A stretch of 64,000 nt of DNA from a virus (IMGVR_UViG_3300035681_000002:1-64000), one strand, 5' to 3'. Shown: positions 38,535-48,035, counted from the stretch's first letter. Numbers and translations: made by a program. Notes: generated from the sequence alone by a model not told the origin.

Positions 38535-38564
38535 CACAAAGTCACAAGTTTGTGAACTTGTGTT
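38535..38564 (+). promoter_or_regulatory. 30-nt inverted repeat, copy 2
   Basis: CACAAAGTCACAAGTTTGTG then AACTTGTGTT; partner of 37810-37839. A TAGAAT box at 38527-38532 lies just upstream, so this copy would overlap the transcription start region of the 38600 gene. Confidence 0.5.
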
Positions 38565-38599
38565 GTAACTTACACCCTTATTTTAAAGAAAGTTAACCT

Positions 38600-38797
38600 A
38601 TGGAACTACGATACAAAATTATAAGGTTTTACTTTAAAGGAAGACCAAGGACGCTTCATCGAGGTTTAACCCTTGAGCAAGCCCAGAAGCATTGTTCCGA
38701 CCCTGAGACAAGTTCTAAGACGGCTGTCCTACCGCTTGCGAAAGCTAGGACGGCAAAGCTTGGAAATTGGTTTGAAGGGTATGAAGTAGATGCATAG
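38600..38797 (+). CDS. Unknown basic protein (65 aa)
   Basis: A 65-residue basic product, MELRYKIIRFYFKGRPRTLH then RGLTLEQAQKHCSDPETSS. The pattern (strand, 'glTLEEAqahC.dpe.SS') is that of small phage proteins seen next to replication genes. Function unknown. AAAGAAAG lies upstream. Confidence 0.6.
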   Translation: MELRYKIIRFYFKGRPRTLHRGLTLEQAQKHCSDPETSSKTAVLPLAKARTAKLGNWFEGYEVDA

Positions 38798-38806
38798 GAG
38801 AAATGA

Positions 38807-39037
38807 ATGAAAAGATGGCAAGTGGAACGAGGAAAGACCAATGGGGTTAAGCATGCTGTTTACAGACGCTGTTACCCCAATGGTACAGTTTCAACTATTT
38901 TAGAAAGTGATGACAAGGCGGAAGTTACCTTGATTATCAATGGCTATCAATTTAACTGCAGCTCGGTAGCTGCTGCTAAGGTTGAAGCCAAAGACCGGTT
39001 AAAGACGAACAGAGGCATTTATCTACAATCTATCTAA
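38807..39037 (+). CDS. Unknown basic protein (76 aa)
   Basis: A 76-residue product, MKRWQVERGKTNGVKHAVYR with C-terminal helix SVAAAKVEAKDRLKTNRGIY. TAGGAG lies upstream. No family recognised. Confidence 0.6.
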   Translation: MKRWQVERGKTNGVKHAVYRRCYPNGTVSTILESDDKAEVTLIINGYQFNCSSVAAAKVEAKDRLKTNRGIYLQSI

Positions 39038-39048
39038 GGATAACAACA

Positions 39049-39363
39049 ATGCTTAAAACTAAAACTAAAGAAAAACTGTTTAAAGCTGTGGATAAGTTTG
39101 TGTCAAAGTACATCGACACAAAAACTTACACAGCTGAACAATGGAAAGAAAAAGAAGGAGAAATGGCATTTGGAGAAGTGGTCTTTGTTGCGGAAGGAAC
39201 ACTGTATCACTTACTGAATAGCGGTATTGGAAAGAAGGAATGGGCTAAACTAGACAAGATAGCTGAAACGCATGGGTGCCACATTGAACAGGGGTTTCAT
39301 TGGTCATGGCACTTCTGCAGCAATCAAAATCTAGAAAGAGAAAGAAACAGTAAACATGAATAA
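39049..39363 (+). CDS. Unknown basic protein (104 aa)
   Basis: A Lys-rich helical N-terminus (LKTKTKEKLFKAVDKFVSKY) and a C-terminal segment with His and Trp (FHWSWHFCSNQ). It overlaps the next start by 8 nt. Function unknown. Confidence 0.6.
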   Translation: MLKTKTKEKLFKAVDKFVSKYIDTKTYTAEQWKEKEGEMAFGEVVFVAEGTLYHLLNSGIGKKEWAKLDKIAETHGCHIEQGFHWSWHFCSNQNLERERNSKHE

Positions 39364-39697
39364 TTACATTGCCTTACTACAAGATGATAAGGCTGTAAAC
39401 AATAGGCTAGGGTACCACGCTAAGATTACGGACATACTTCGTAACTGGGATAAGGAGTTAAAGCAGTTTTGTAAACACTTAACTGATAACAAATTTCCTA
39501 TTGGTTATACGCTGTTTGTTCCTGACTTCTTTGCAATAACTTTTGGAACTTCACAAGTGCTTCAACAAAAGGAAATAGCTTTCTTATGGCGAAGTATAGT
39601 TGAAGTCAGCAAAGTGTTAAAGTTTCAGAGGCAACAAAATCAAGTAACCGCAGTTCAAGTTCGTAAGCCTTACCTAGGTACCCAGTTCACTTGGTGA
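39356..39697 (+). CDS. Unknown protein (113 aa)
   Basis: A 113-residue helical product (YHAKITDILRNWDKELKQFC). Overlaps the previous gene by 8 nt. Function unknown. Confidence 0.6.
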   Translation: MNNYIALLQDDKAVNNRLGYHAKITDILRNWDKELKQFCKHLTDNKFPIGYTLFVPDFFAITFGTSQVLQQKEIAFLWRSIVEVSKVLKFQRQQNQVTAVQVRKPYLGTQFTW

Positions 39698-39706
39698 GAG
39701 AGAGTT

Positions 39707-40531
39707 ATGGACAACATAGAAATCGTTGAGACAGAGACAGAGGTTAAGTTCATTAAAGGTGTGGTCAAGCACAAGCTGAAACCTAAACCCGAGCATACGG
39801 CTTTGGCACTTTTACGCCATTGTGTTTTGCAGACACTGCCTACTACGCACAGCTCAGATGCAATTCGAACTTATTTGCTGCAGAAAAATCTTCGATGGCA
39901 ATACTATCGAGTAATGCGAGAAGATCCGGCAAAGCGGCTTGCTTACACTTACGCTTTAAACTGTTGCCCAGTTGGGTTTGATGTCGAACCTATTACTCGG
40001 TTTTGCAATAATCCAAAAGTGTGCCCATGGTGTTTTGTGCGTAGGTGGTTGTATCCTATCTATGTAACGTTGTCGTGCATCCCTAAAGATGTGCGACAAC
40101 CTTGCAAGGTCGTGGCCTGGCAACGAACTAAAAACTGGAATTTAACAAAATTACCTTTCTTTCGTTCTGACTATGGCCCACATCAGTGGTGTTCTGCTTT
40201 GGCTACTGTTCAATTGTGTGCTCCTTATATCGACCCAGAAAAAGGTAGCTTACAACTACGGCATGTTGGCATTCAGATTGTGCCCGCTGATTGTGATTTG
40301 TCTAAACAATTGACTAGGCTTGCTGCACACCCTAGCTTAACTTTTACAACTTTTGAAGGAGGAACTAACACTAACATTGTTCGAGCAATGGCGACAGTTT
40401 TGCGTTTTCCTTGGGCAACCTTGTTTGCTTCTGACAATCTGCAAAGTTTTTACTCATTGTTGACTAGATCTGACGCTCATTTACTACGCATTACTAAATA
40501 CAAACAAAGAGGAGACATCGATGGAAATTAA
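39707..40531 (+). CDS. Unknown protein with CxxxxxCPWC motif (274 aa)
   Basis: A 274-residue basic protein. RFCNNPKVCPWCFVRRWLYP resembles the zinc-binding CxxxxxCPxC motif of rolling-circle-type replication proteins, but no clear HUH or catalytic Tyr motif is visible. It lies upstream of the recombination and replication block. GAGAGAG precedes the ATG. The next gene overlaps by 11 nt. Function unknown. Confidence 0.55.
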   Translation: MDNIEIVETETEVKFIKGVVKHKLKPKPEHTALALLRHCVLQTLPTTHSSDAIRTYLLQKNLRWQYYRVMREDPAKRLAYTYALNCCPVGFDVEPITRFCNNPKVCPWCFVRRWLYPIYVTLSCIPKDVRQPCKVVAWQRTKNWNLTKLPFFRSDYGPHQWCSALATVQLCAPYIDPEKGSLQLRHVGIQIVPADCDLSKQLTRLAAHPSLTFTTFEGGTNTNIVRAMATVLRFPWATLFASDNLQSFYSLLTRSDAHLLRITKYKQRGDIDGN

Positions 40532-41066
40532 TTCACCCCCATACCCTAAGAACAGCGGCAGCCCCCGAGACTTATTCTTTAATCTGACAGAATTATATCA
40601 GTGGGCTGCGGAACAGTTTGACTGGGCTAATGAGGAAGCGATTCGGTTAAATGCACCCGACACTCCTTTTATTAGGAAGATGGGTCAAGAGCCTTTGGCA
40701 ACGGATGCGTCCATAAACCAGTTTACACGGCTGGCTGTGCCCGATATGTTTATGTCGTGGCAAGCCTTGAGACGCATCCGAGAGAAGTATGATGCCATCG
40801 TAAGGAATTACGAAGAGGAAGATGAATGGAATTCAGATGCGTGTGTGTTTCACCGCATCACAACAGTGAAGGCAGCTGCACTATTGCTGTCTGTAGCATT
40901 TCTCGACTTCGAGAGGCGAGAAGCTAAAGGGATGGAGTTGGCAAAGAAAACAAGGAAAGAGTTTTTCAAATGGCTTAAAGGTGCTCTTGGAGAGCTAAGC
41001 CATATTCAAGGAGGAACAGACAATGACGAAATTGACTTCGACACCTTCCAAGGGGAAGAAGACTAG
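40521..41066 (+). CDS. Unknown helical protein (181 aa)
   Basis: A 181-residue acidic helical product (RDLFFNLTELYQWAAEQFDW). AGAGGAGA lies upstream inside the previous gene. It overlaps the next gene by 44 nt. Function unknown. Confidence 0.6.
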   Translation: MEINSPPYPKNSGSPRDLFFNLTELYQWAAEQFDWANEEAIRLNAPDTPFIRKMGQEPLATDASINQFTRLAVPDMFMSWQALRRIREKYDAIVRNYEEEDEWNSDACVFHRITTVKAAALLLSVAFLDFERREAKGMELAKKTRKEFFKWLKGALGELSHIQGGTDNDEIDFDTFQGEED

Positions 41067-41346
41067 AGCAAGCATCTGCCGGATGCATGTATCCCGAGCG
41101 GACATGCGGAACAACATTAGAAGCGGGAAAGATGATCCTGTGATTGCTGTGCATAGGCGAGGACGTAGCTTGCGAGGCAACTCAGTGATCATCTACGATA
41201 AAAAAGGTAACGAGGTTGCACGCATTGTGCAGAGTATGAATAAGCCATTAAAGAATGGTGCTAGAATATGGATTGAAACTTATGAGACTGTAGCACTGTT
41301 CTACAACGATGGCGATTCAGTTGTATCTGAGTTGTTAGAACGTTGA
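41023..41346 (+). CDS. Unknown basic protein (107 aa)
   Basis: GGAGGAA lies 8 nt before ATG 41023, inside the previous gene. A 107-residue basic product, KGKKTRASICRMHVSRADMR then VIAVHRRGRSLRGNSVIIYD. The middle resembles short DNA-binding antitoxin-like proteins (weak). The end overlaps the leftward gene by 46 nt. Confidence 0.6.
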   Translation: MTKLTSTPSKGKKTRASICRMHVSRADMRNNIRSGKDDPVIAVHRRGRSLRGNSVIIYDKKGNEVARIVQSMNKPLKNGARIWIETYETVALFYNDGDSVVSELLER

Positions 41347-41735
41347 CTAACATGATTCATTTTGCAATCGCTAAACTCAGGTTGTCCGGCCAGCATAGTA
41401 ATCTTATTTTTGATGGCAATTCTAATGCAGTTTAAATTCCGGATTTTAACAGCTCGTCTTCCTATTTCGGAGAGCCCTAGTATTTCATCTAATCCTTTGC
41501 GTATGTCGTGTTCGGCATCCCACATTTGTCCATTGATATCAAGCAAAGCTGCTATCAAGTCACAGATTTTAGGATCGGTATAATCAATCCCAGTTTCATA
41601 GTATGCGATTTGTTTTCGCAGTAAACCTTTGTCTAGTTCATCCGACGGCAATCGTTGCAGTTTTAGTTGTGCGATGGTAAGACGATCACACAGCTCACAA
41701 ATGGGCATAGCAACTATTTGTACATTTTTAACCAT
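41301..41735 (-). CDS. DUF6165-like protein (leftward)
   Basis: A 144-residue protein. VAMPICELCDRLTIAQLKLQ, then a central helix with INGQMWDAEHDIRKGLDEIL and a C-terminal IRNLNCIRIAIKNKITML match the DUF6165 pattern (sGELiDkiTILeiK..lWdiEddiR). DUF6165 genes often lie in glycan or glycosyltransferase clusters. The start is uncertain because no good site precedes ATG 41735 on the minus strand. One of three leftward genes. Confidence 0.6.
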   Translation of the reverse strand: MVKNVQIVAMPICELCDRLTIAQLKLQRLPSDELDKGLLRKQIAYYETGIDYTDPKICDLIAALLDINGQMWDAEHDIRKGLDEILGLSEIGRRAVKIRNLNCIRIAIKNKITMLAGQPEFSDCKMNHVSQRSNNSDTTESPSL

Positions 41736-41747
41736 AAGGAGTATCTC

Positions 41748-42869
41748 ATGAATATCTTAGTAACAAGTGATCTTCATCTCAGTAATCGAGTCTGGACTCA
41801 TCGCCCTATTGAGGGAGATAGTTATTATGCGTGGGACCAGATTGTAACTCTAGCCCTCGATCATGGAGTCGAGGCAGTCATTCTTGCAGGGGACATCCTT
41901 GACAAGCAAGTCAATGTCTCGGAACCCATCCATAAACTTTTAGCCGGTGTTCGTAAGTTAACGGATACAGGTATTGGAGTCTACTATAACCAAGGGCAGC
42001 ATGAGTATCAAGAAAGCCCTTGGTTACAAGCAGCCACTAAGGCCGTTTGGCTGCATGAACACAACAGAACTTTTGATGGCTGGCAAATTGCCGGATGCGA
42101 TTACCAGAACAATGAAGAGAAATTAAAACAATTTCTTAAAAGTGATTTAGCAAAGGAGTCTTCTATACTTGTTTGCCATCAAGTGTGGCGAGACTTTATG
42201 GGAGACATGGCTAAACCACAAGGGTGTTTCAATGACATTCCTCCGAATGTGAAGTATCTAATCACCGGTGATTACCACATGAATTTGATTCATCACCATG
42301 GGGATTTGACTGTGCTGAGTCCTGGTAGCACGCACATGCGTAATATTGCAGAACCAGAAAACAAGAAAGTATTTTTGATTAAGAATTACGATAAAAAATA
42401 CAAATCGACAGAGAAGCTTATAATAGAAGCTCTGCCTTTGTACTCTCGTAGATGTATTCGCTTAACTGTAGATAAAGCAAAAGGCTCTTGGGAAGTGTTG
42501 AAACTAATGGCAGAAGCAGAACTGACTAAGGCTGCAGCCTATGCTGAAGACAATGCAATACCGGCAGAAATAGCAATGCCTTTGCTGCATTTGTTGCACA
42601 CCTCTAATGACATCGAGTTGGTAGGTAGATTCAAACAACACTTTGAATCAAAAGCTCATTTGTTTTTCAAGCAAAAAGAAAATAAACAATTTGAGTCCGA
42701 AGAACAAGATGTTCAAGTTGTCTCTGGAGATCGCATAGGCATGATGCAATGCGTGGACGCATGCATAAGCAAATCAGAGAAACCTTTAGTCCATGATCTA
42801 GTATTAACACTTTTACAAAGCCCTGACCCCGAACAAGCATTACAACAGTGGGTTAAATCTCATGCTTAG
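41748..42869 (+). CDS. sbcD: SbcD/gp47-like nuclease subunit
   Basis: A 373-residue metallophosphatase-fold nuclease. VTSDLHLSN (motif I), ILAGDILDK (motif II), YNQGQHEYQ (motif III; NxGxHE), LVCHQVW and TGDYHMNLI carry the metal ligands. It forms the nuclease half of the SbcCD (Mre11-Rad50, T4 gp46-47) complex, resecting DNA ends for recombination-dependent replication. Start at 41748 with ATAAGGAG upstream. The SbcC subunit follows after 8 nt. Confidence 0.9.
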   Translation: MNILVTSDLHLSNRVWTHRPIEGDSYYAWDQIVTLALDHGVEAVILAGDILDKQVNVSEPIHKLLAGVRKLTDTGIGVYYNQGQHEYQESPWLQAATKAVWLHEHNRTFDGWQIAGCDYQNNEEKLKQFLKSDLAKESSILVCHQVWRDFMGDMAKPQGCFNDIPPNVKYLITGDYHMNLIHHHGDLTVLSPGSTHMRNIAEPENKKVFLIKNYDKKYKSTEKLIIEALPLYSRRCIRLTVDKAKGSWEVLKLMAEAELTKAAAYAEDNAIPAEIAMPLLHLLHTSNDIELVGRFKQHFESKAHLFFKQKENKQFESEEQDVQVVSGDRIGMMQCVDACISKSEKPLVHDLVLTLLQSPDPEQALQQWVKSHA

Positions 42870-42877
42870 GAGTTACC

Positions 42878-45022
42878 ATGTATATTGAACAAGTAGAGCT
42901 AAAGAACATAGGCCCGCACCAAAGCTTAACTGTTAAGTTTGGGCGTGGTTTGGTGGGTATTGTAGGAGCCAATGGGGCGGGTAAATCAACATTAGTTAAC
43001 GCAATTTATGCAGCGTTGACTAATGACTTCACGCGCCTTGGCGGTACTAAAGCCGAGATCATTACAAATGGCAGTAGTGATCCAAGTTACATCCGTGTAA
43101 TAGGGAAACACCAAGGTCAATCGTTTACCTTGACAAGGTGGCTGCGACCTAACAAGAACGAGTTTAAGATCGGTGTATCTGTGTTTGAGAAGGCTACGGA
43201 TGTAAACGATGCAGTTATTAACTACCTCGACATCAGTAAAGCAGTGATTGACAAGTATGTGTTTGTCAATCAGTGGGAGATGTTTAGCTTCTTGGATCAG
43301 ACAGCTAGCGAGAGAGCTAAGACCTTTCAGTACTTGTGTGGCACGGAAGCAGCTTCTAGCATTCACAAGGTATGTATGGATTATGTGGCAAGGCAGCAGA
43401 GTATCGAGGTAGTGGACAATAGCGTGGAGCTAGAAGACGCTATTACTGAAACTCGCACAGCGATGACGGAGCACAGTAAGGTAGGTAAAGCTGCCAAGCT
43501 ACACATCTTAACGGAAGAAGAGCTAGAAGCACGGCAGTTATTGCTTTCGCAGTATGAGTTAGGTAAAGAAGCTCAAACTCAGTTAAAAGAAGTAAAACAT
43601 AAAATTGAAAGGCTAGAACTATCTTTAGAAGAGCTGCAGCAAAGCCAATCTAAGCATAAGCTGGCTAGGCGAGAAGCTTGGCAAGCTAAGTTTAAAAACA
43701 AGTTAGCAGTAGCTCAAGAATTGTTAGACCTAGTGGAAGTGCATAAGACAGCTCGACTTAACCTCTTCTCTAAAAAAGACATCCACGATGAACATGTAGC
43801 AGTGGCTGAGCTTAAGAAACGAAGTAAGCCTAAACCTAATAAAGATTATGTGGATTTAAAACTTCAAAAACAACTGACTAAAGAAAAGCATGAGCTTGAG
43901 TTTCAAATAAAACAAGTAACTACATTGTTGATACATTCGGACAATCGTCTTTGTACGCAATGCCAGCAAGAAGTTACAAAAGAATATGTTGAGCGGGTAA
44001 AAGTAGAGTATCTAAAGAATGTAACCAGACTTGCAGAAGTTGTTCGTATTTTGACTTACTCCGAAAGCTATGACAAGAAGTTAGAGCAGTATCAAGCGGG
44101 ATATAAAATTTGCCAACAACTTTGTATGGATGCGGCAGCAGAATTAGAAGAAGTAGAAAAAGAAGTTGAGTTAATTTCCAAGAAACTAGCAGGGGTAAAC
44201 GATGAGCACATAGATACAGCCAAGGCTTTGATCGCTCGAAATCTTGATATAGAGCAACAAAAGTTTTACTTAGAGAAAGATGTTAAACAAGAACAGCATC
44301 ACATAGCAGGTTTTCAAGGTGAGCTTAAAAATGTGTTAGAGCAAAAAAGTAAACTAAGTAAACAAATTAAGCAGATGCCCGCTGTGGATAAAGTCTCGAC
44401 TGCAAAGATAAGGTTAGCTCAGCATCAAGAAGCTCTTGCTGTTTGGCAGAAATCTGTAGGAGCTTTTCAAGAAGCTAAGAGGTCTTGGCTTCGTACTAAG
44501 CAAAGCTTAGAACAGCTTACGGCTAAGATGGCAGAGCGTGAAAAGGTGCGTAAGCTATTGGACACAGTTAGTTCCGCTGGAGATGTATTCCATTGGAATA
44601 ACTTGCCCAAGCTCGTGTCACAGTCAAACCTCCAATTGTTGGTTGGAGACATCAATGCCAACCTTCAAATGTTTAACGATCCGTTCTATGTGGAGGCAGA
44701 TGCAGACCTAACCTTTAATGTATTTTTTGCCGGACAAGAGCCAGTTAAGGCAAAACAGTTAAGCGGAGGGCAGAAAGTTCTACTTTCTATCGCTTTTCGT
44801 GCAGCTTTAGATCGTGTTTTTGGGCATAATATAGGGATGATGTTTCTTGATGAGCCGACCTCTGGCTTAGATGCAGATAATGTAAGCTTCTTCCAAGAGG
44901 CATTACAACAACTTGCAAAGAAGGTAGGGGCAGACCATCAATTGATTGTCATTACTCATGTACAAGAACTCGGTAAAGTTTTTGATCAACTGGTTGAAAT
45001 AAAGAAGGGTGAAGTTTGTTGA
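42878..45022 (+). CDS. sbcC: SbcC/gp46-like ATPase subunit
   Basis: A 714-residue Rad50-type ATPase. Walker A is GANGAGKST (30-38); long coiled coils flank a zinc-hook motif CTQC (about 358); the signature LSGGQKVLLSIAFRAALDR (about 628) and Walker B MMFLDEPTSGLD (about 655) are intact. It is the partner of the SbcD subunit in end resection. It ends overlapping the next gene's TTG start region. Confidence 0.93.
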   Translation: MYIEQVELKNIGPHQSLTVKFGRGLVGIVGANGAGKSTLVNAIYAALTNDFTRLGGTKAEIITNGSSDPSYIRVIGKHQGQSFTLTRWLRPNKNEFKIGVSVFEKATDVNDAVINYLDISKAVIDKYVFVNQWEMFSFLDQTASERAKTFQYLCGTEAASSIHKVCMDYVARQQSIEVVDNSVELEDAITETRTAMTEHSKVGKAAKLHILTEEELEARQLLLSQYELGKEAQTQLKEVKHKIERLELSLEELQQSQSKHKLARREAWQAKFKNKLAVAQELLDLVEVHKTARLNLFSKKDIHDEHVAVAELKKRSKPKPNKDYVDLKLQKQLTKEKHELEFQIKQVTTLLIHSDNRLCTQCQQEVTKEYVERVKVEYLKNVTRLAEVVRILTYSESYDKKLEQYQAGYKICQQLCMDAAAELEEVEKEVELISKKLAGVNDEHIDTAKALIARNLDIEQQKFYLEKDVKQEQHHIAGFQGELKNVLEQKSKLSKQIKQMPAVDKVSTAKIRLAQHQEALAVWQKSVGAFQEAKRSWLRTKQSLEQLTAKMAEREKVRKLLDTVSSAGDVFHWNNLPKLVSQSNLQLLVGDINANLQMFNDPFYVEADADLTFNVFFAGQEPVKAKQLSGGQKVLLSIAFRAALDRVFGHNIGMMFLDEPTSGLDADNVSFFQEALQQLAKKVGADHQLIVITHVQELGKVFDQLVEIKKGEVC

Positions 45023-45912
45023 GACAATTTATGACCTGTATTCACATAGATCACGATGGCACTACTTGGGTAAACACTCCAGAAGGTATACCTACACAGG
45101 TAATTGGAAAGTATCGCCCAAGTAAACTGCTGGCAACGACCTATCGTGTGATTGCAGTACCTCAGAATTATAAAGTCATTATCTCCTTGTACCTAGCTTT
45201 GATTAACAAGGAGATAAAAGGTAATTTATTAGTGGGTTCTCCTCGGATATGCCGTAGGTATCATAATTCAAGTTTGCAGTTGTTAAATTGTATTTCTGTG
45301 CTGAATCCGCATGATAATCTGCCACATACTTGGCATCACATAGACAGCACAAGCTATCGTAATTTTTTATTACTAGAGGTAAAGCAAGAACAGCTTTATG
45401 ACTCCTCTCCAAAAATACAAGATAGACTGCAGCACTGGTATCCGCAGCATATTACTTATCCTTTCTGGCAATTTTTAAAGATAGAGCAACACACCGATCT
45501 AGTGCTGGATATACTTGCTTCAATAGTAGATCCTCGCTGGTACTTTAATGTAAAGCATCCCAATAGGCTGACTCGGTTAAACAGTCATTTTGGTTTAATG
45601 CCTTTTGCTAAGTTCTCTAAGTTTTGGAATTTACGCATAAGGAAAAAGACAGCAGAACTTGATGCTAAACAAGATAGGGCTCGGCTATTGGTTGAAGCTG
45701 TAAAAGCTCTGCCAGCGGATAGCCCTCTCTTACTAGACATTCCTTGCGATGTTACGGACAAGAAAGAGGTGTATCGAACTTGTAAGCGGTTATTGCATTT
45801 TATAGCACGTAACTGGTTATCCGGAAGCGTGAAGCATGCTGAGTTTGATCCTCGAATATTTTTTAGCAATAAGTTAGTCAAAGACAGTTTTTTAAAGCAA
45901 TTTGGAGAATAG
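45016..45912 (+). CDS. Unknown protein (298 aa)
   Basis: A 298-residue product with no recognised domain. The start is uncertain: TTG at 45016 or 45019, overlapping the SbcC stop, or ATG at 45031. GGGTGAAG lies upstream. The middle is rich in His, Trp and Tyr; the C-terminal third is helical and basic. Its place between SbcC and the 45915 gene suggests a DNA metabolism role. Confidence 0.55.
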   Translation: MLRQFMTCIHIDHDGTTWVNTPEGIPTQVIGKYRPSKLLATTYRVIAVPQNYKVIISLYLALINKEIKGNLLVGSPRICRRYHNSSLQLLNCISVLNPHDNLPHTWHHIDSTSYRNFLLLEVKQEQLYDSSPKIQDRLQHWYPQHITYPFWQFLKIEQHTDLVLDILASIVDPRWYFNVKHPNRLTRLNSHFGLMPFAKFSKFWNLRIRKKTAELDAKQDRARLLVEAVKALPADSPLLLDIPCDVTDKKEVYRTCKRLLHFIARNWLSGSVKHAEFDPRIFFSNKLVKDSFLKQFGE

Positions 45913-45914
45913 CT

Positions 45915-46409
45915 GTGCGTGAATTATCTGTAAGAATTCGTTTCACCACCCCTAGTTTGGGGAATGAAAAAGAAAAGAAGACAGGTCGTTTTCGGTTCCA
46001 ACGAAGTCCTGGTCGAGATGGTAAGATTTTGTTTTTAGCTACATGGCATCATGCAAACATGAAGTTAGCTGCAGAGATGTTAGGTAGGCATCAAGAAGCC
46101 GTTAAGCATATCTGTTGGGATATAGGGCTTGATGCGGAGATTAAAGACAAATGTCTAACTCGTTGTTTCTACCAGAAATCTGCTAATGGGCGAGAGCGTT
46201 GGTCTTTGCATGAATCAATCATGGCTAATCAAACTGTTGTAATAAACTGTGTAGTACCGTCTGAAATAGACGATCAAGATTTCTGGGCATTGATGCAAAT
46301 TGCAGGTAAGTATAAAGGGTTGTCTCCGTGGCAGCCTGGTAAATATGGACATTACGAAATTGTGAACATACATCCACGAAGACAATCTCAAAATAATACT
46401 ATGGATTAA
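45915..46409 (+). CDS. Conserved phage protein (164 aa)
   Basis: GTG start, TTTGGAGAA upstream. A 164-residue product with a distinctive pattern: RIRFTTPSLGNEKEKKTGRF, then FLATWHHANMKLAAEMLGRH, INCVVPSEIDDQDFWALMQI and KGLSPWQPGKYGHYEIVNI. I recall similar proteins in phages and in planctomycete prophages, always of unknown function. Confidence 0.65.
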   Translation: MRELSVRIRFTTPSLGNEKEKKTGRFRFQRSPGRDGKILFLATWHHANMKLAAEMLGRHQEAVKHICWDIGLDAEIKDKCLTRCFYQKSANGRERWSLHESIMANQTVVINCVVPSEIDDQDFWALMQIAGKYKGLSPWQPGKYGHYEIVNIHPRRQSQNNTMD

Positions 46410-46410
46410 T

Positions 46411-46449
46411 TAAAAAACCATCGGCTAGGTGCGGTGCCCAGCCGATGGT
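46411..46449 (-). terminator. Leftward terminator-like hairpin
   Basis: ACCATCGGCT..GG / CC..AGCCGATGGT is a strong stem. On the plus strand it is preceded by TTAAAAAA, which on the minus strand reads as a U-run after the stem; there is no U-run rightward. It would terminate leftward transcription, although no leftward gene is seen nearby to the right. A second small stem (GCGATGCTTCGC) follows to about 46475. Confidence 0.55.
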
Positions 46450-46532
46450 AAGTGTAGCGGGTGCGATGCTTCGCCAACCCACAGCTGCATTCTAATCAAT
46501 TAATCCAAAAATGCAAGAAGGAGTCAGTGTAA

Positions 46533-48035
46533 ATGGACAAACAAATTGTCACATTATATAAGACTGGGAATACACTTTATCTAGACCCAACGACAGATAG
46601 CATGCTTGAGTTGCTCAAGCCAGTTTTAAGTTTTACAGAACGAAAATGTTATTTTGGTTACGAGGCAAAAGAGCGAAAGCAACAAGGTCTTTCTGTATTA
46701 GAAGTACAAGAACACACACTTATGGATATCGATTACAAACAACGCATTGTGACTTTCTATGGGTTTTGGAAACTGCTGCGTAGCACGCTTACCCAAGCTG
46801 GATATGATGTGCAATTTAAAGATCTATCCCCTATGGATCCTAAAAAGTTAGAACCACAATGGCAGAACATTAACAAATATAAGCTTAGAGCAAATCAAAA
46901 GGAATTTCTGGATAAAGTTTTAGCAAACCGCTGCGGTCGTTTTGATTGCCCTCCCGGCTTCGGTAAATCTTTCATGATTGGGTTAGTTGCCTCTTTGTTG
47001 CCAAGAACAAAAATTGATGTGGTTACCAAGCGGGTATCTGTATTACGAGATCGTATTTACCCAGAGCTGTGCCAGATGGTAGGAGATGTTGGCATTGTAG
47101 GTGGAACTAAGAATGTTCGGGGCAAGCGGGTGATGTGTTATACAGTTGGTTCCTTACATCATAGCCCAGCTACTGCGGATATCCTTATCGGGGATGAGTG
47201 TCATGAGCTTTCTGCGGACAAAGCTTCTGGTGAGTTGGCAAGGTGGCAGAACAGTCGTAATTTTGGGTTGTCTGCATCGCATGATCTTCGTTGGGATGGT
47301 AAAGACTTTAGAAACTTAGGCATGTTTGGTCCTGTCATTTTTAAAGTAAATTACGCACAAGCACAGTCTGCCAGCATGGTGGTTCCTATTAAAGTCCAAT
47401 GGACTTCTGTGGTGATGGATCAAGATCCATGTATGGACGCAGAAGATGTAAAAAAGAAACGGCAGGGTATTTGGTGTAACGAGTATCGTAATCGAAGAAT
47501 AGCAGAAGATGCTAAACGCTATGACGACGATACGCAGGTATTAATTACAGTAGAGACGATAGAACATGCTTTTAACCTAAAGAAACAGTTACCAAACTTT
47601 ACTTTAGTATACATGGAGAATGGGTTAAGTCAGATGGATCGGGCACACTATGCTCGTGGAGGTTTCTGCAAAGCAGATGAGCCTTTAATGGATTTAAACA
47701 GAAGGCAAAAACTGACACAAGACTTTGAAAAGGGAATACTTAAAAAAGTCATATGCACTACTGTATGGAATGTTGGGGTTTCCTTTAACAGTTTGGCTGT
47801 TCTAATTAGGGCAGATGGTGGCGGTAGCCCTATTAACGACATTCAAATTCCTGGTAGAGTATCTAGAATTTCAGCGGACAAACCTTATGGGCAAGTCCAT
47901 GATTACCTAGATCAGTTTAATTACACATTTAAAACACGAGCAAAAAACCGCTGTGCTTCTTATGCACTTAATAACTGGGAACAATCTTTTCCATCTTCGG
48001 GATTACAAAAGGAATACAATGGAAAACGAATATAA
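46533..48035 (+). CDS. UvsW-like SF2 DNA helicase
   Basis: A 500-residue superfamily-2 helicase. Walker A is CPPGFGKS (about 139), the DExH box is GDECHEL (about 219), motif III is GLSASHDLRWDG, and motif VI is IQIPGRVSR. The N-terminal 110 residues are a separate domain, as in T4 UvsW. It likely drives branch migration and R-loop or fork remodelling. AAGGAG lies upstream. It overlaps the next gene by 17 nt. Confidence 0.85.
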   Translation: MDKQIVTLYKTGNTLYLDPTTDSMLELLKPVLSFTERKCYFGYEAKERKQQGLSVLEVQEHTLMDIDYKQRIVTFYGFWKLLRSTLTQAGYDVQFKDLSPMDPKKLEPQWQNINKYKLRANQKEFLDKVLANRCGRFDCPPGFGKSFMIGLVASLLPRTKIDVVTKRVSVLRDRIYPELCQMVGDVGIVGGTKNVRGKRVMCYTVGSLHHSPATADILIGDECHELSADKASGELARWQNSRNFGLSASHDLRWDGKDFRNLGMFGPVIFKVNYAQAQSASMVVPIKVQWTSVVMDQDPCMDAEDVKKKRQGIWCNEYRNRRIAEDAKRYDDDTQVLITVETIEHAFNLKKQLPNFTLVYMENGLSQMDRAHYARGGFCKADEPLMDLNRRQKLTQDFEKGILKKVICTTVWNVGVSFNSLAVLIRADGGGSPINDIQIPGRVSRISADKPYGQVHDYLDQFNYTFKTRAKNRCASYALNNWEQSFPSSGLQKEYNGKRI

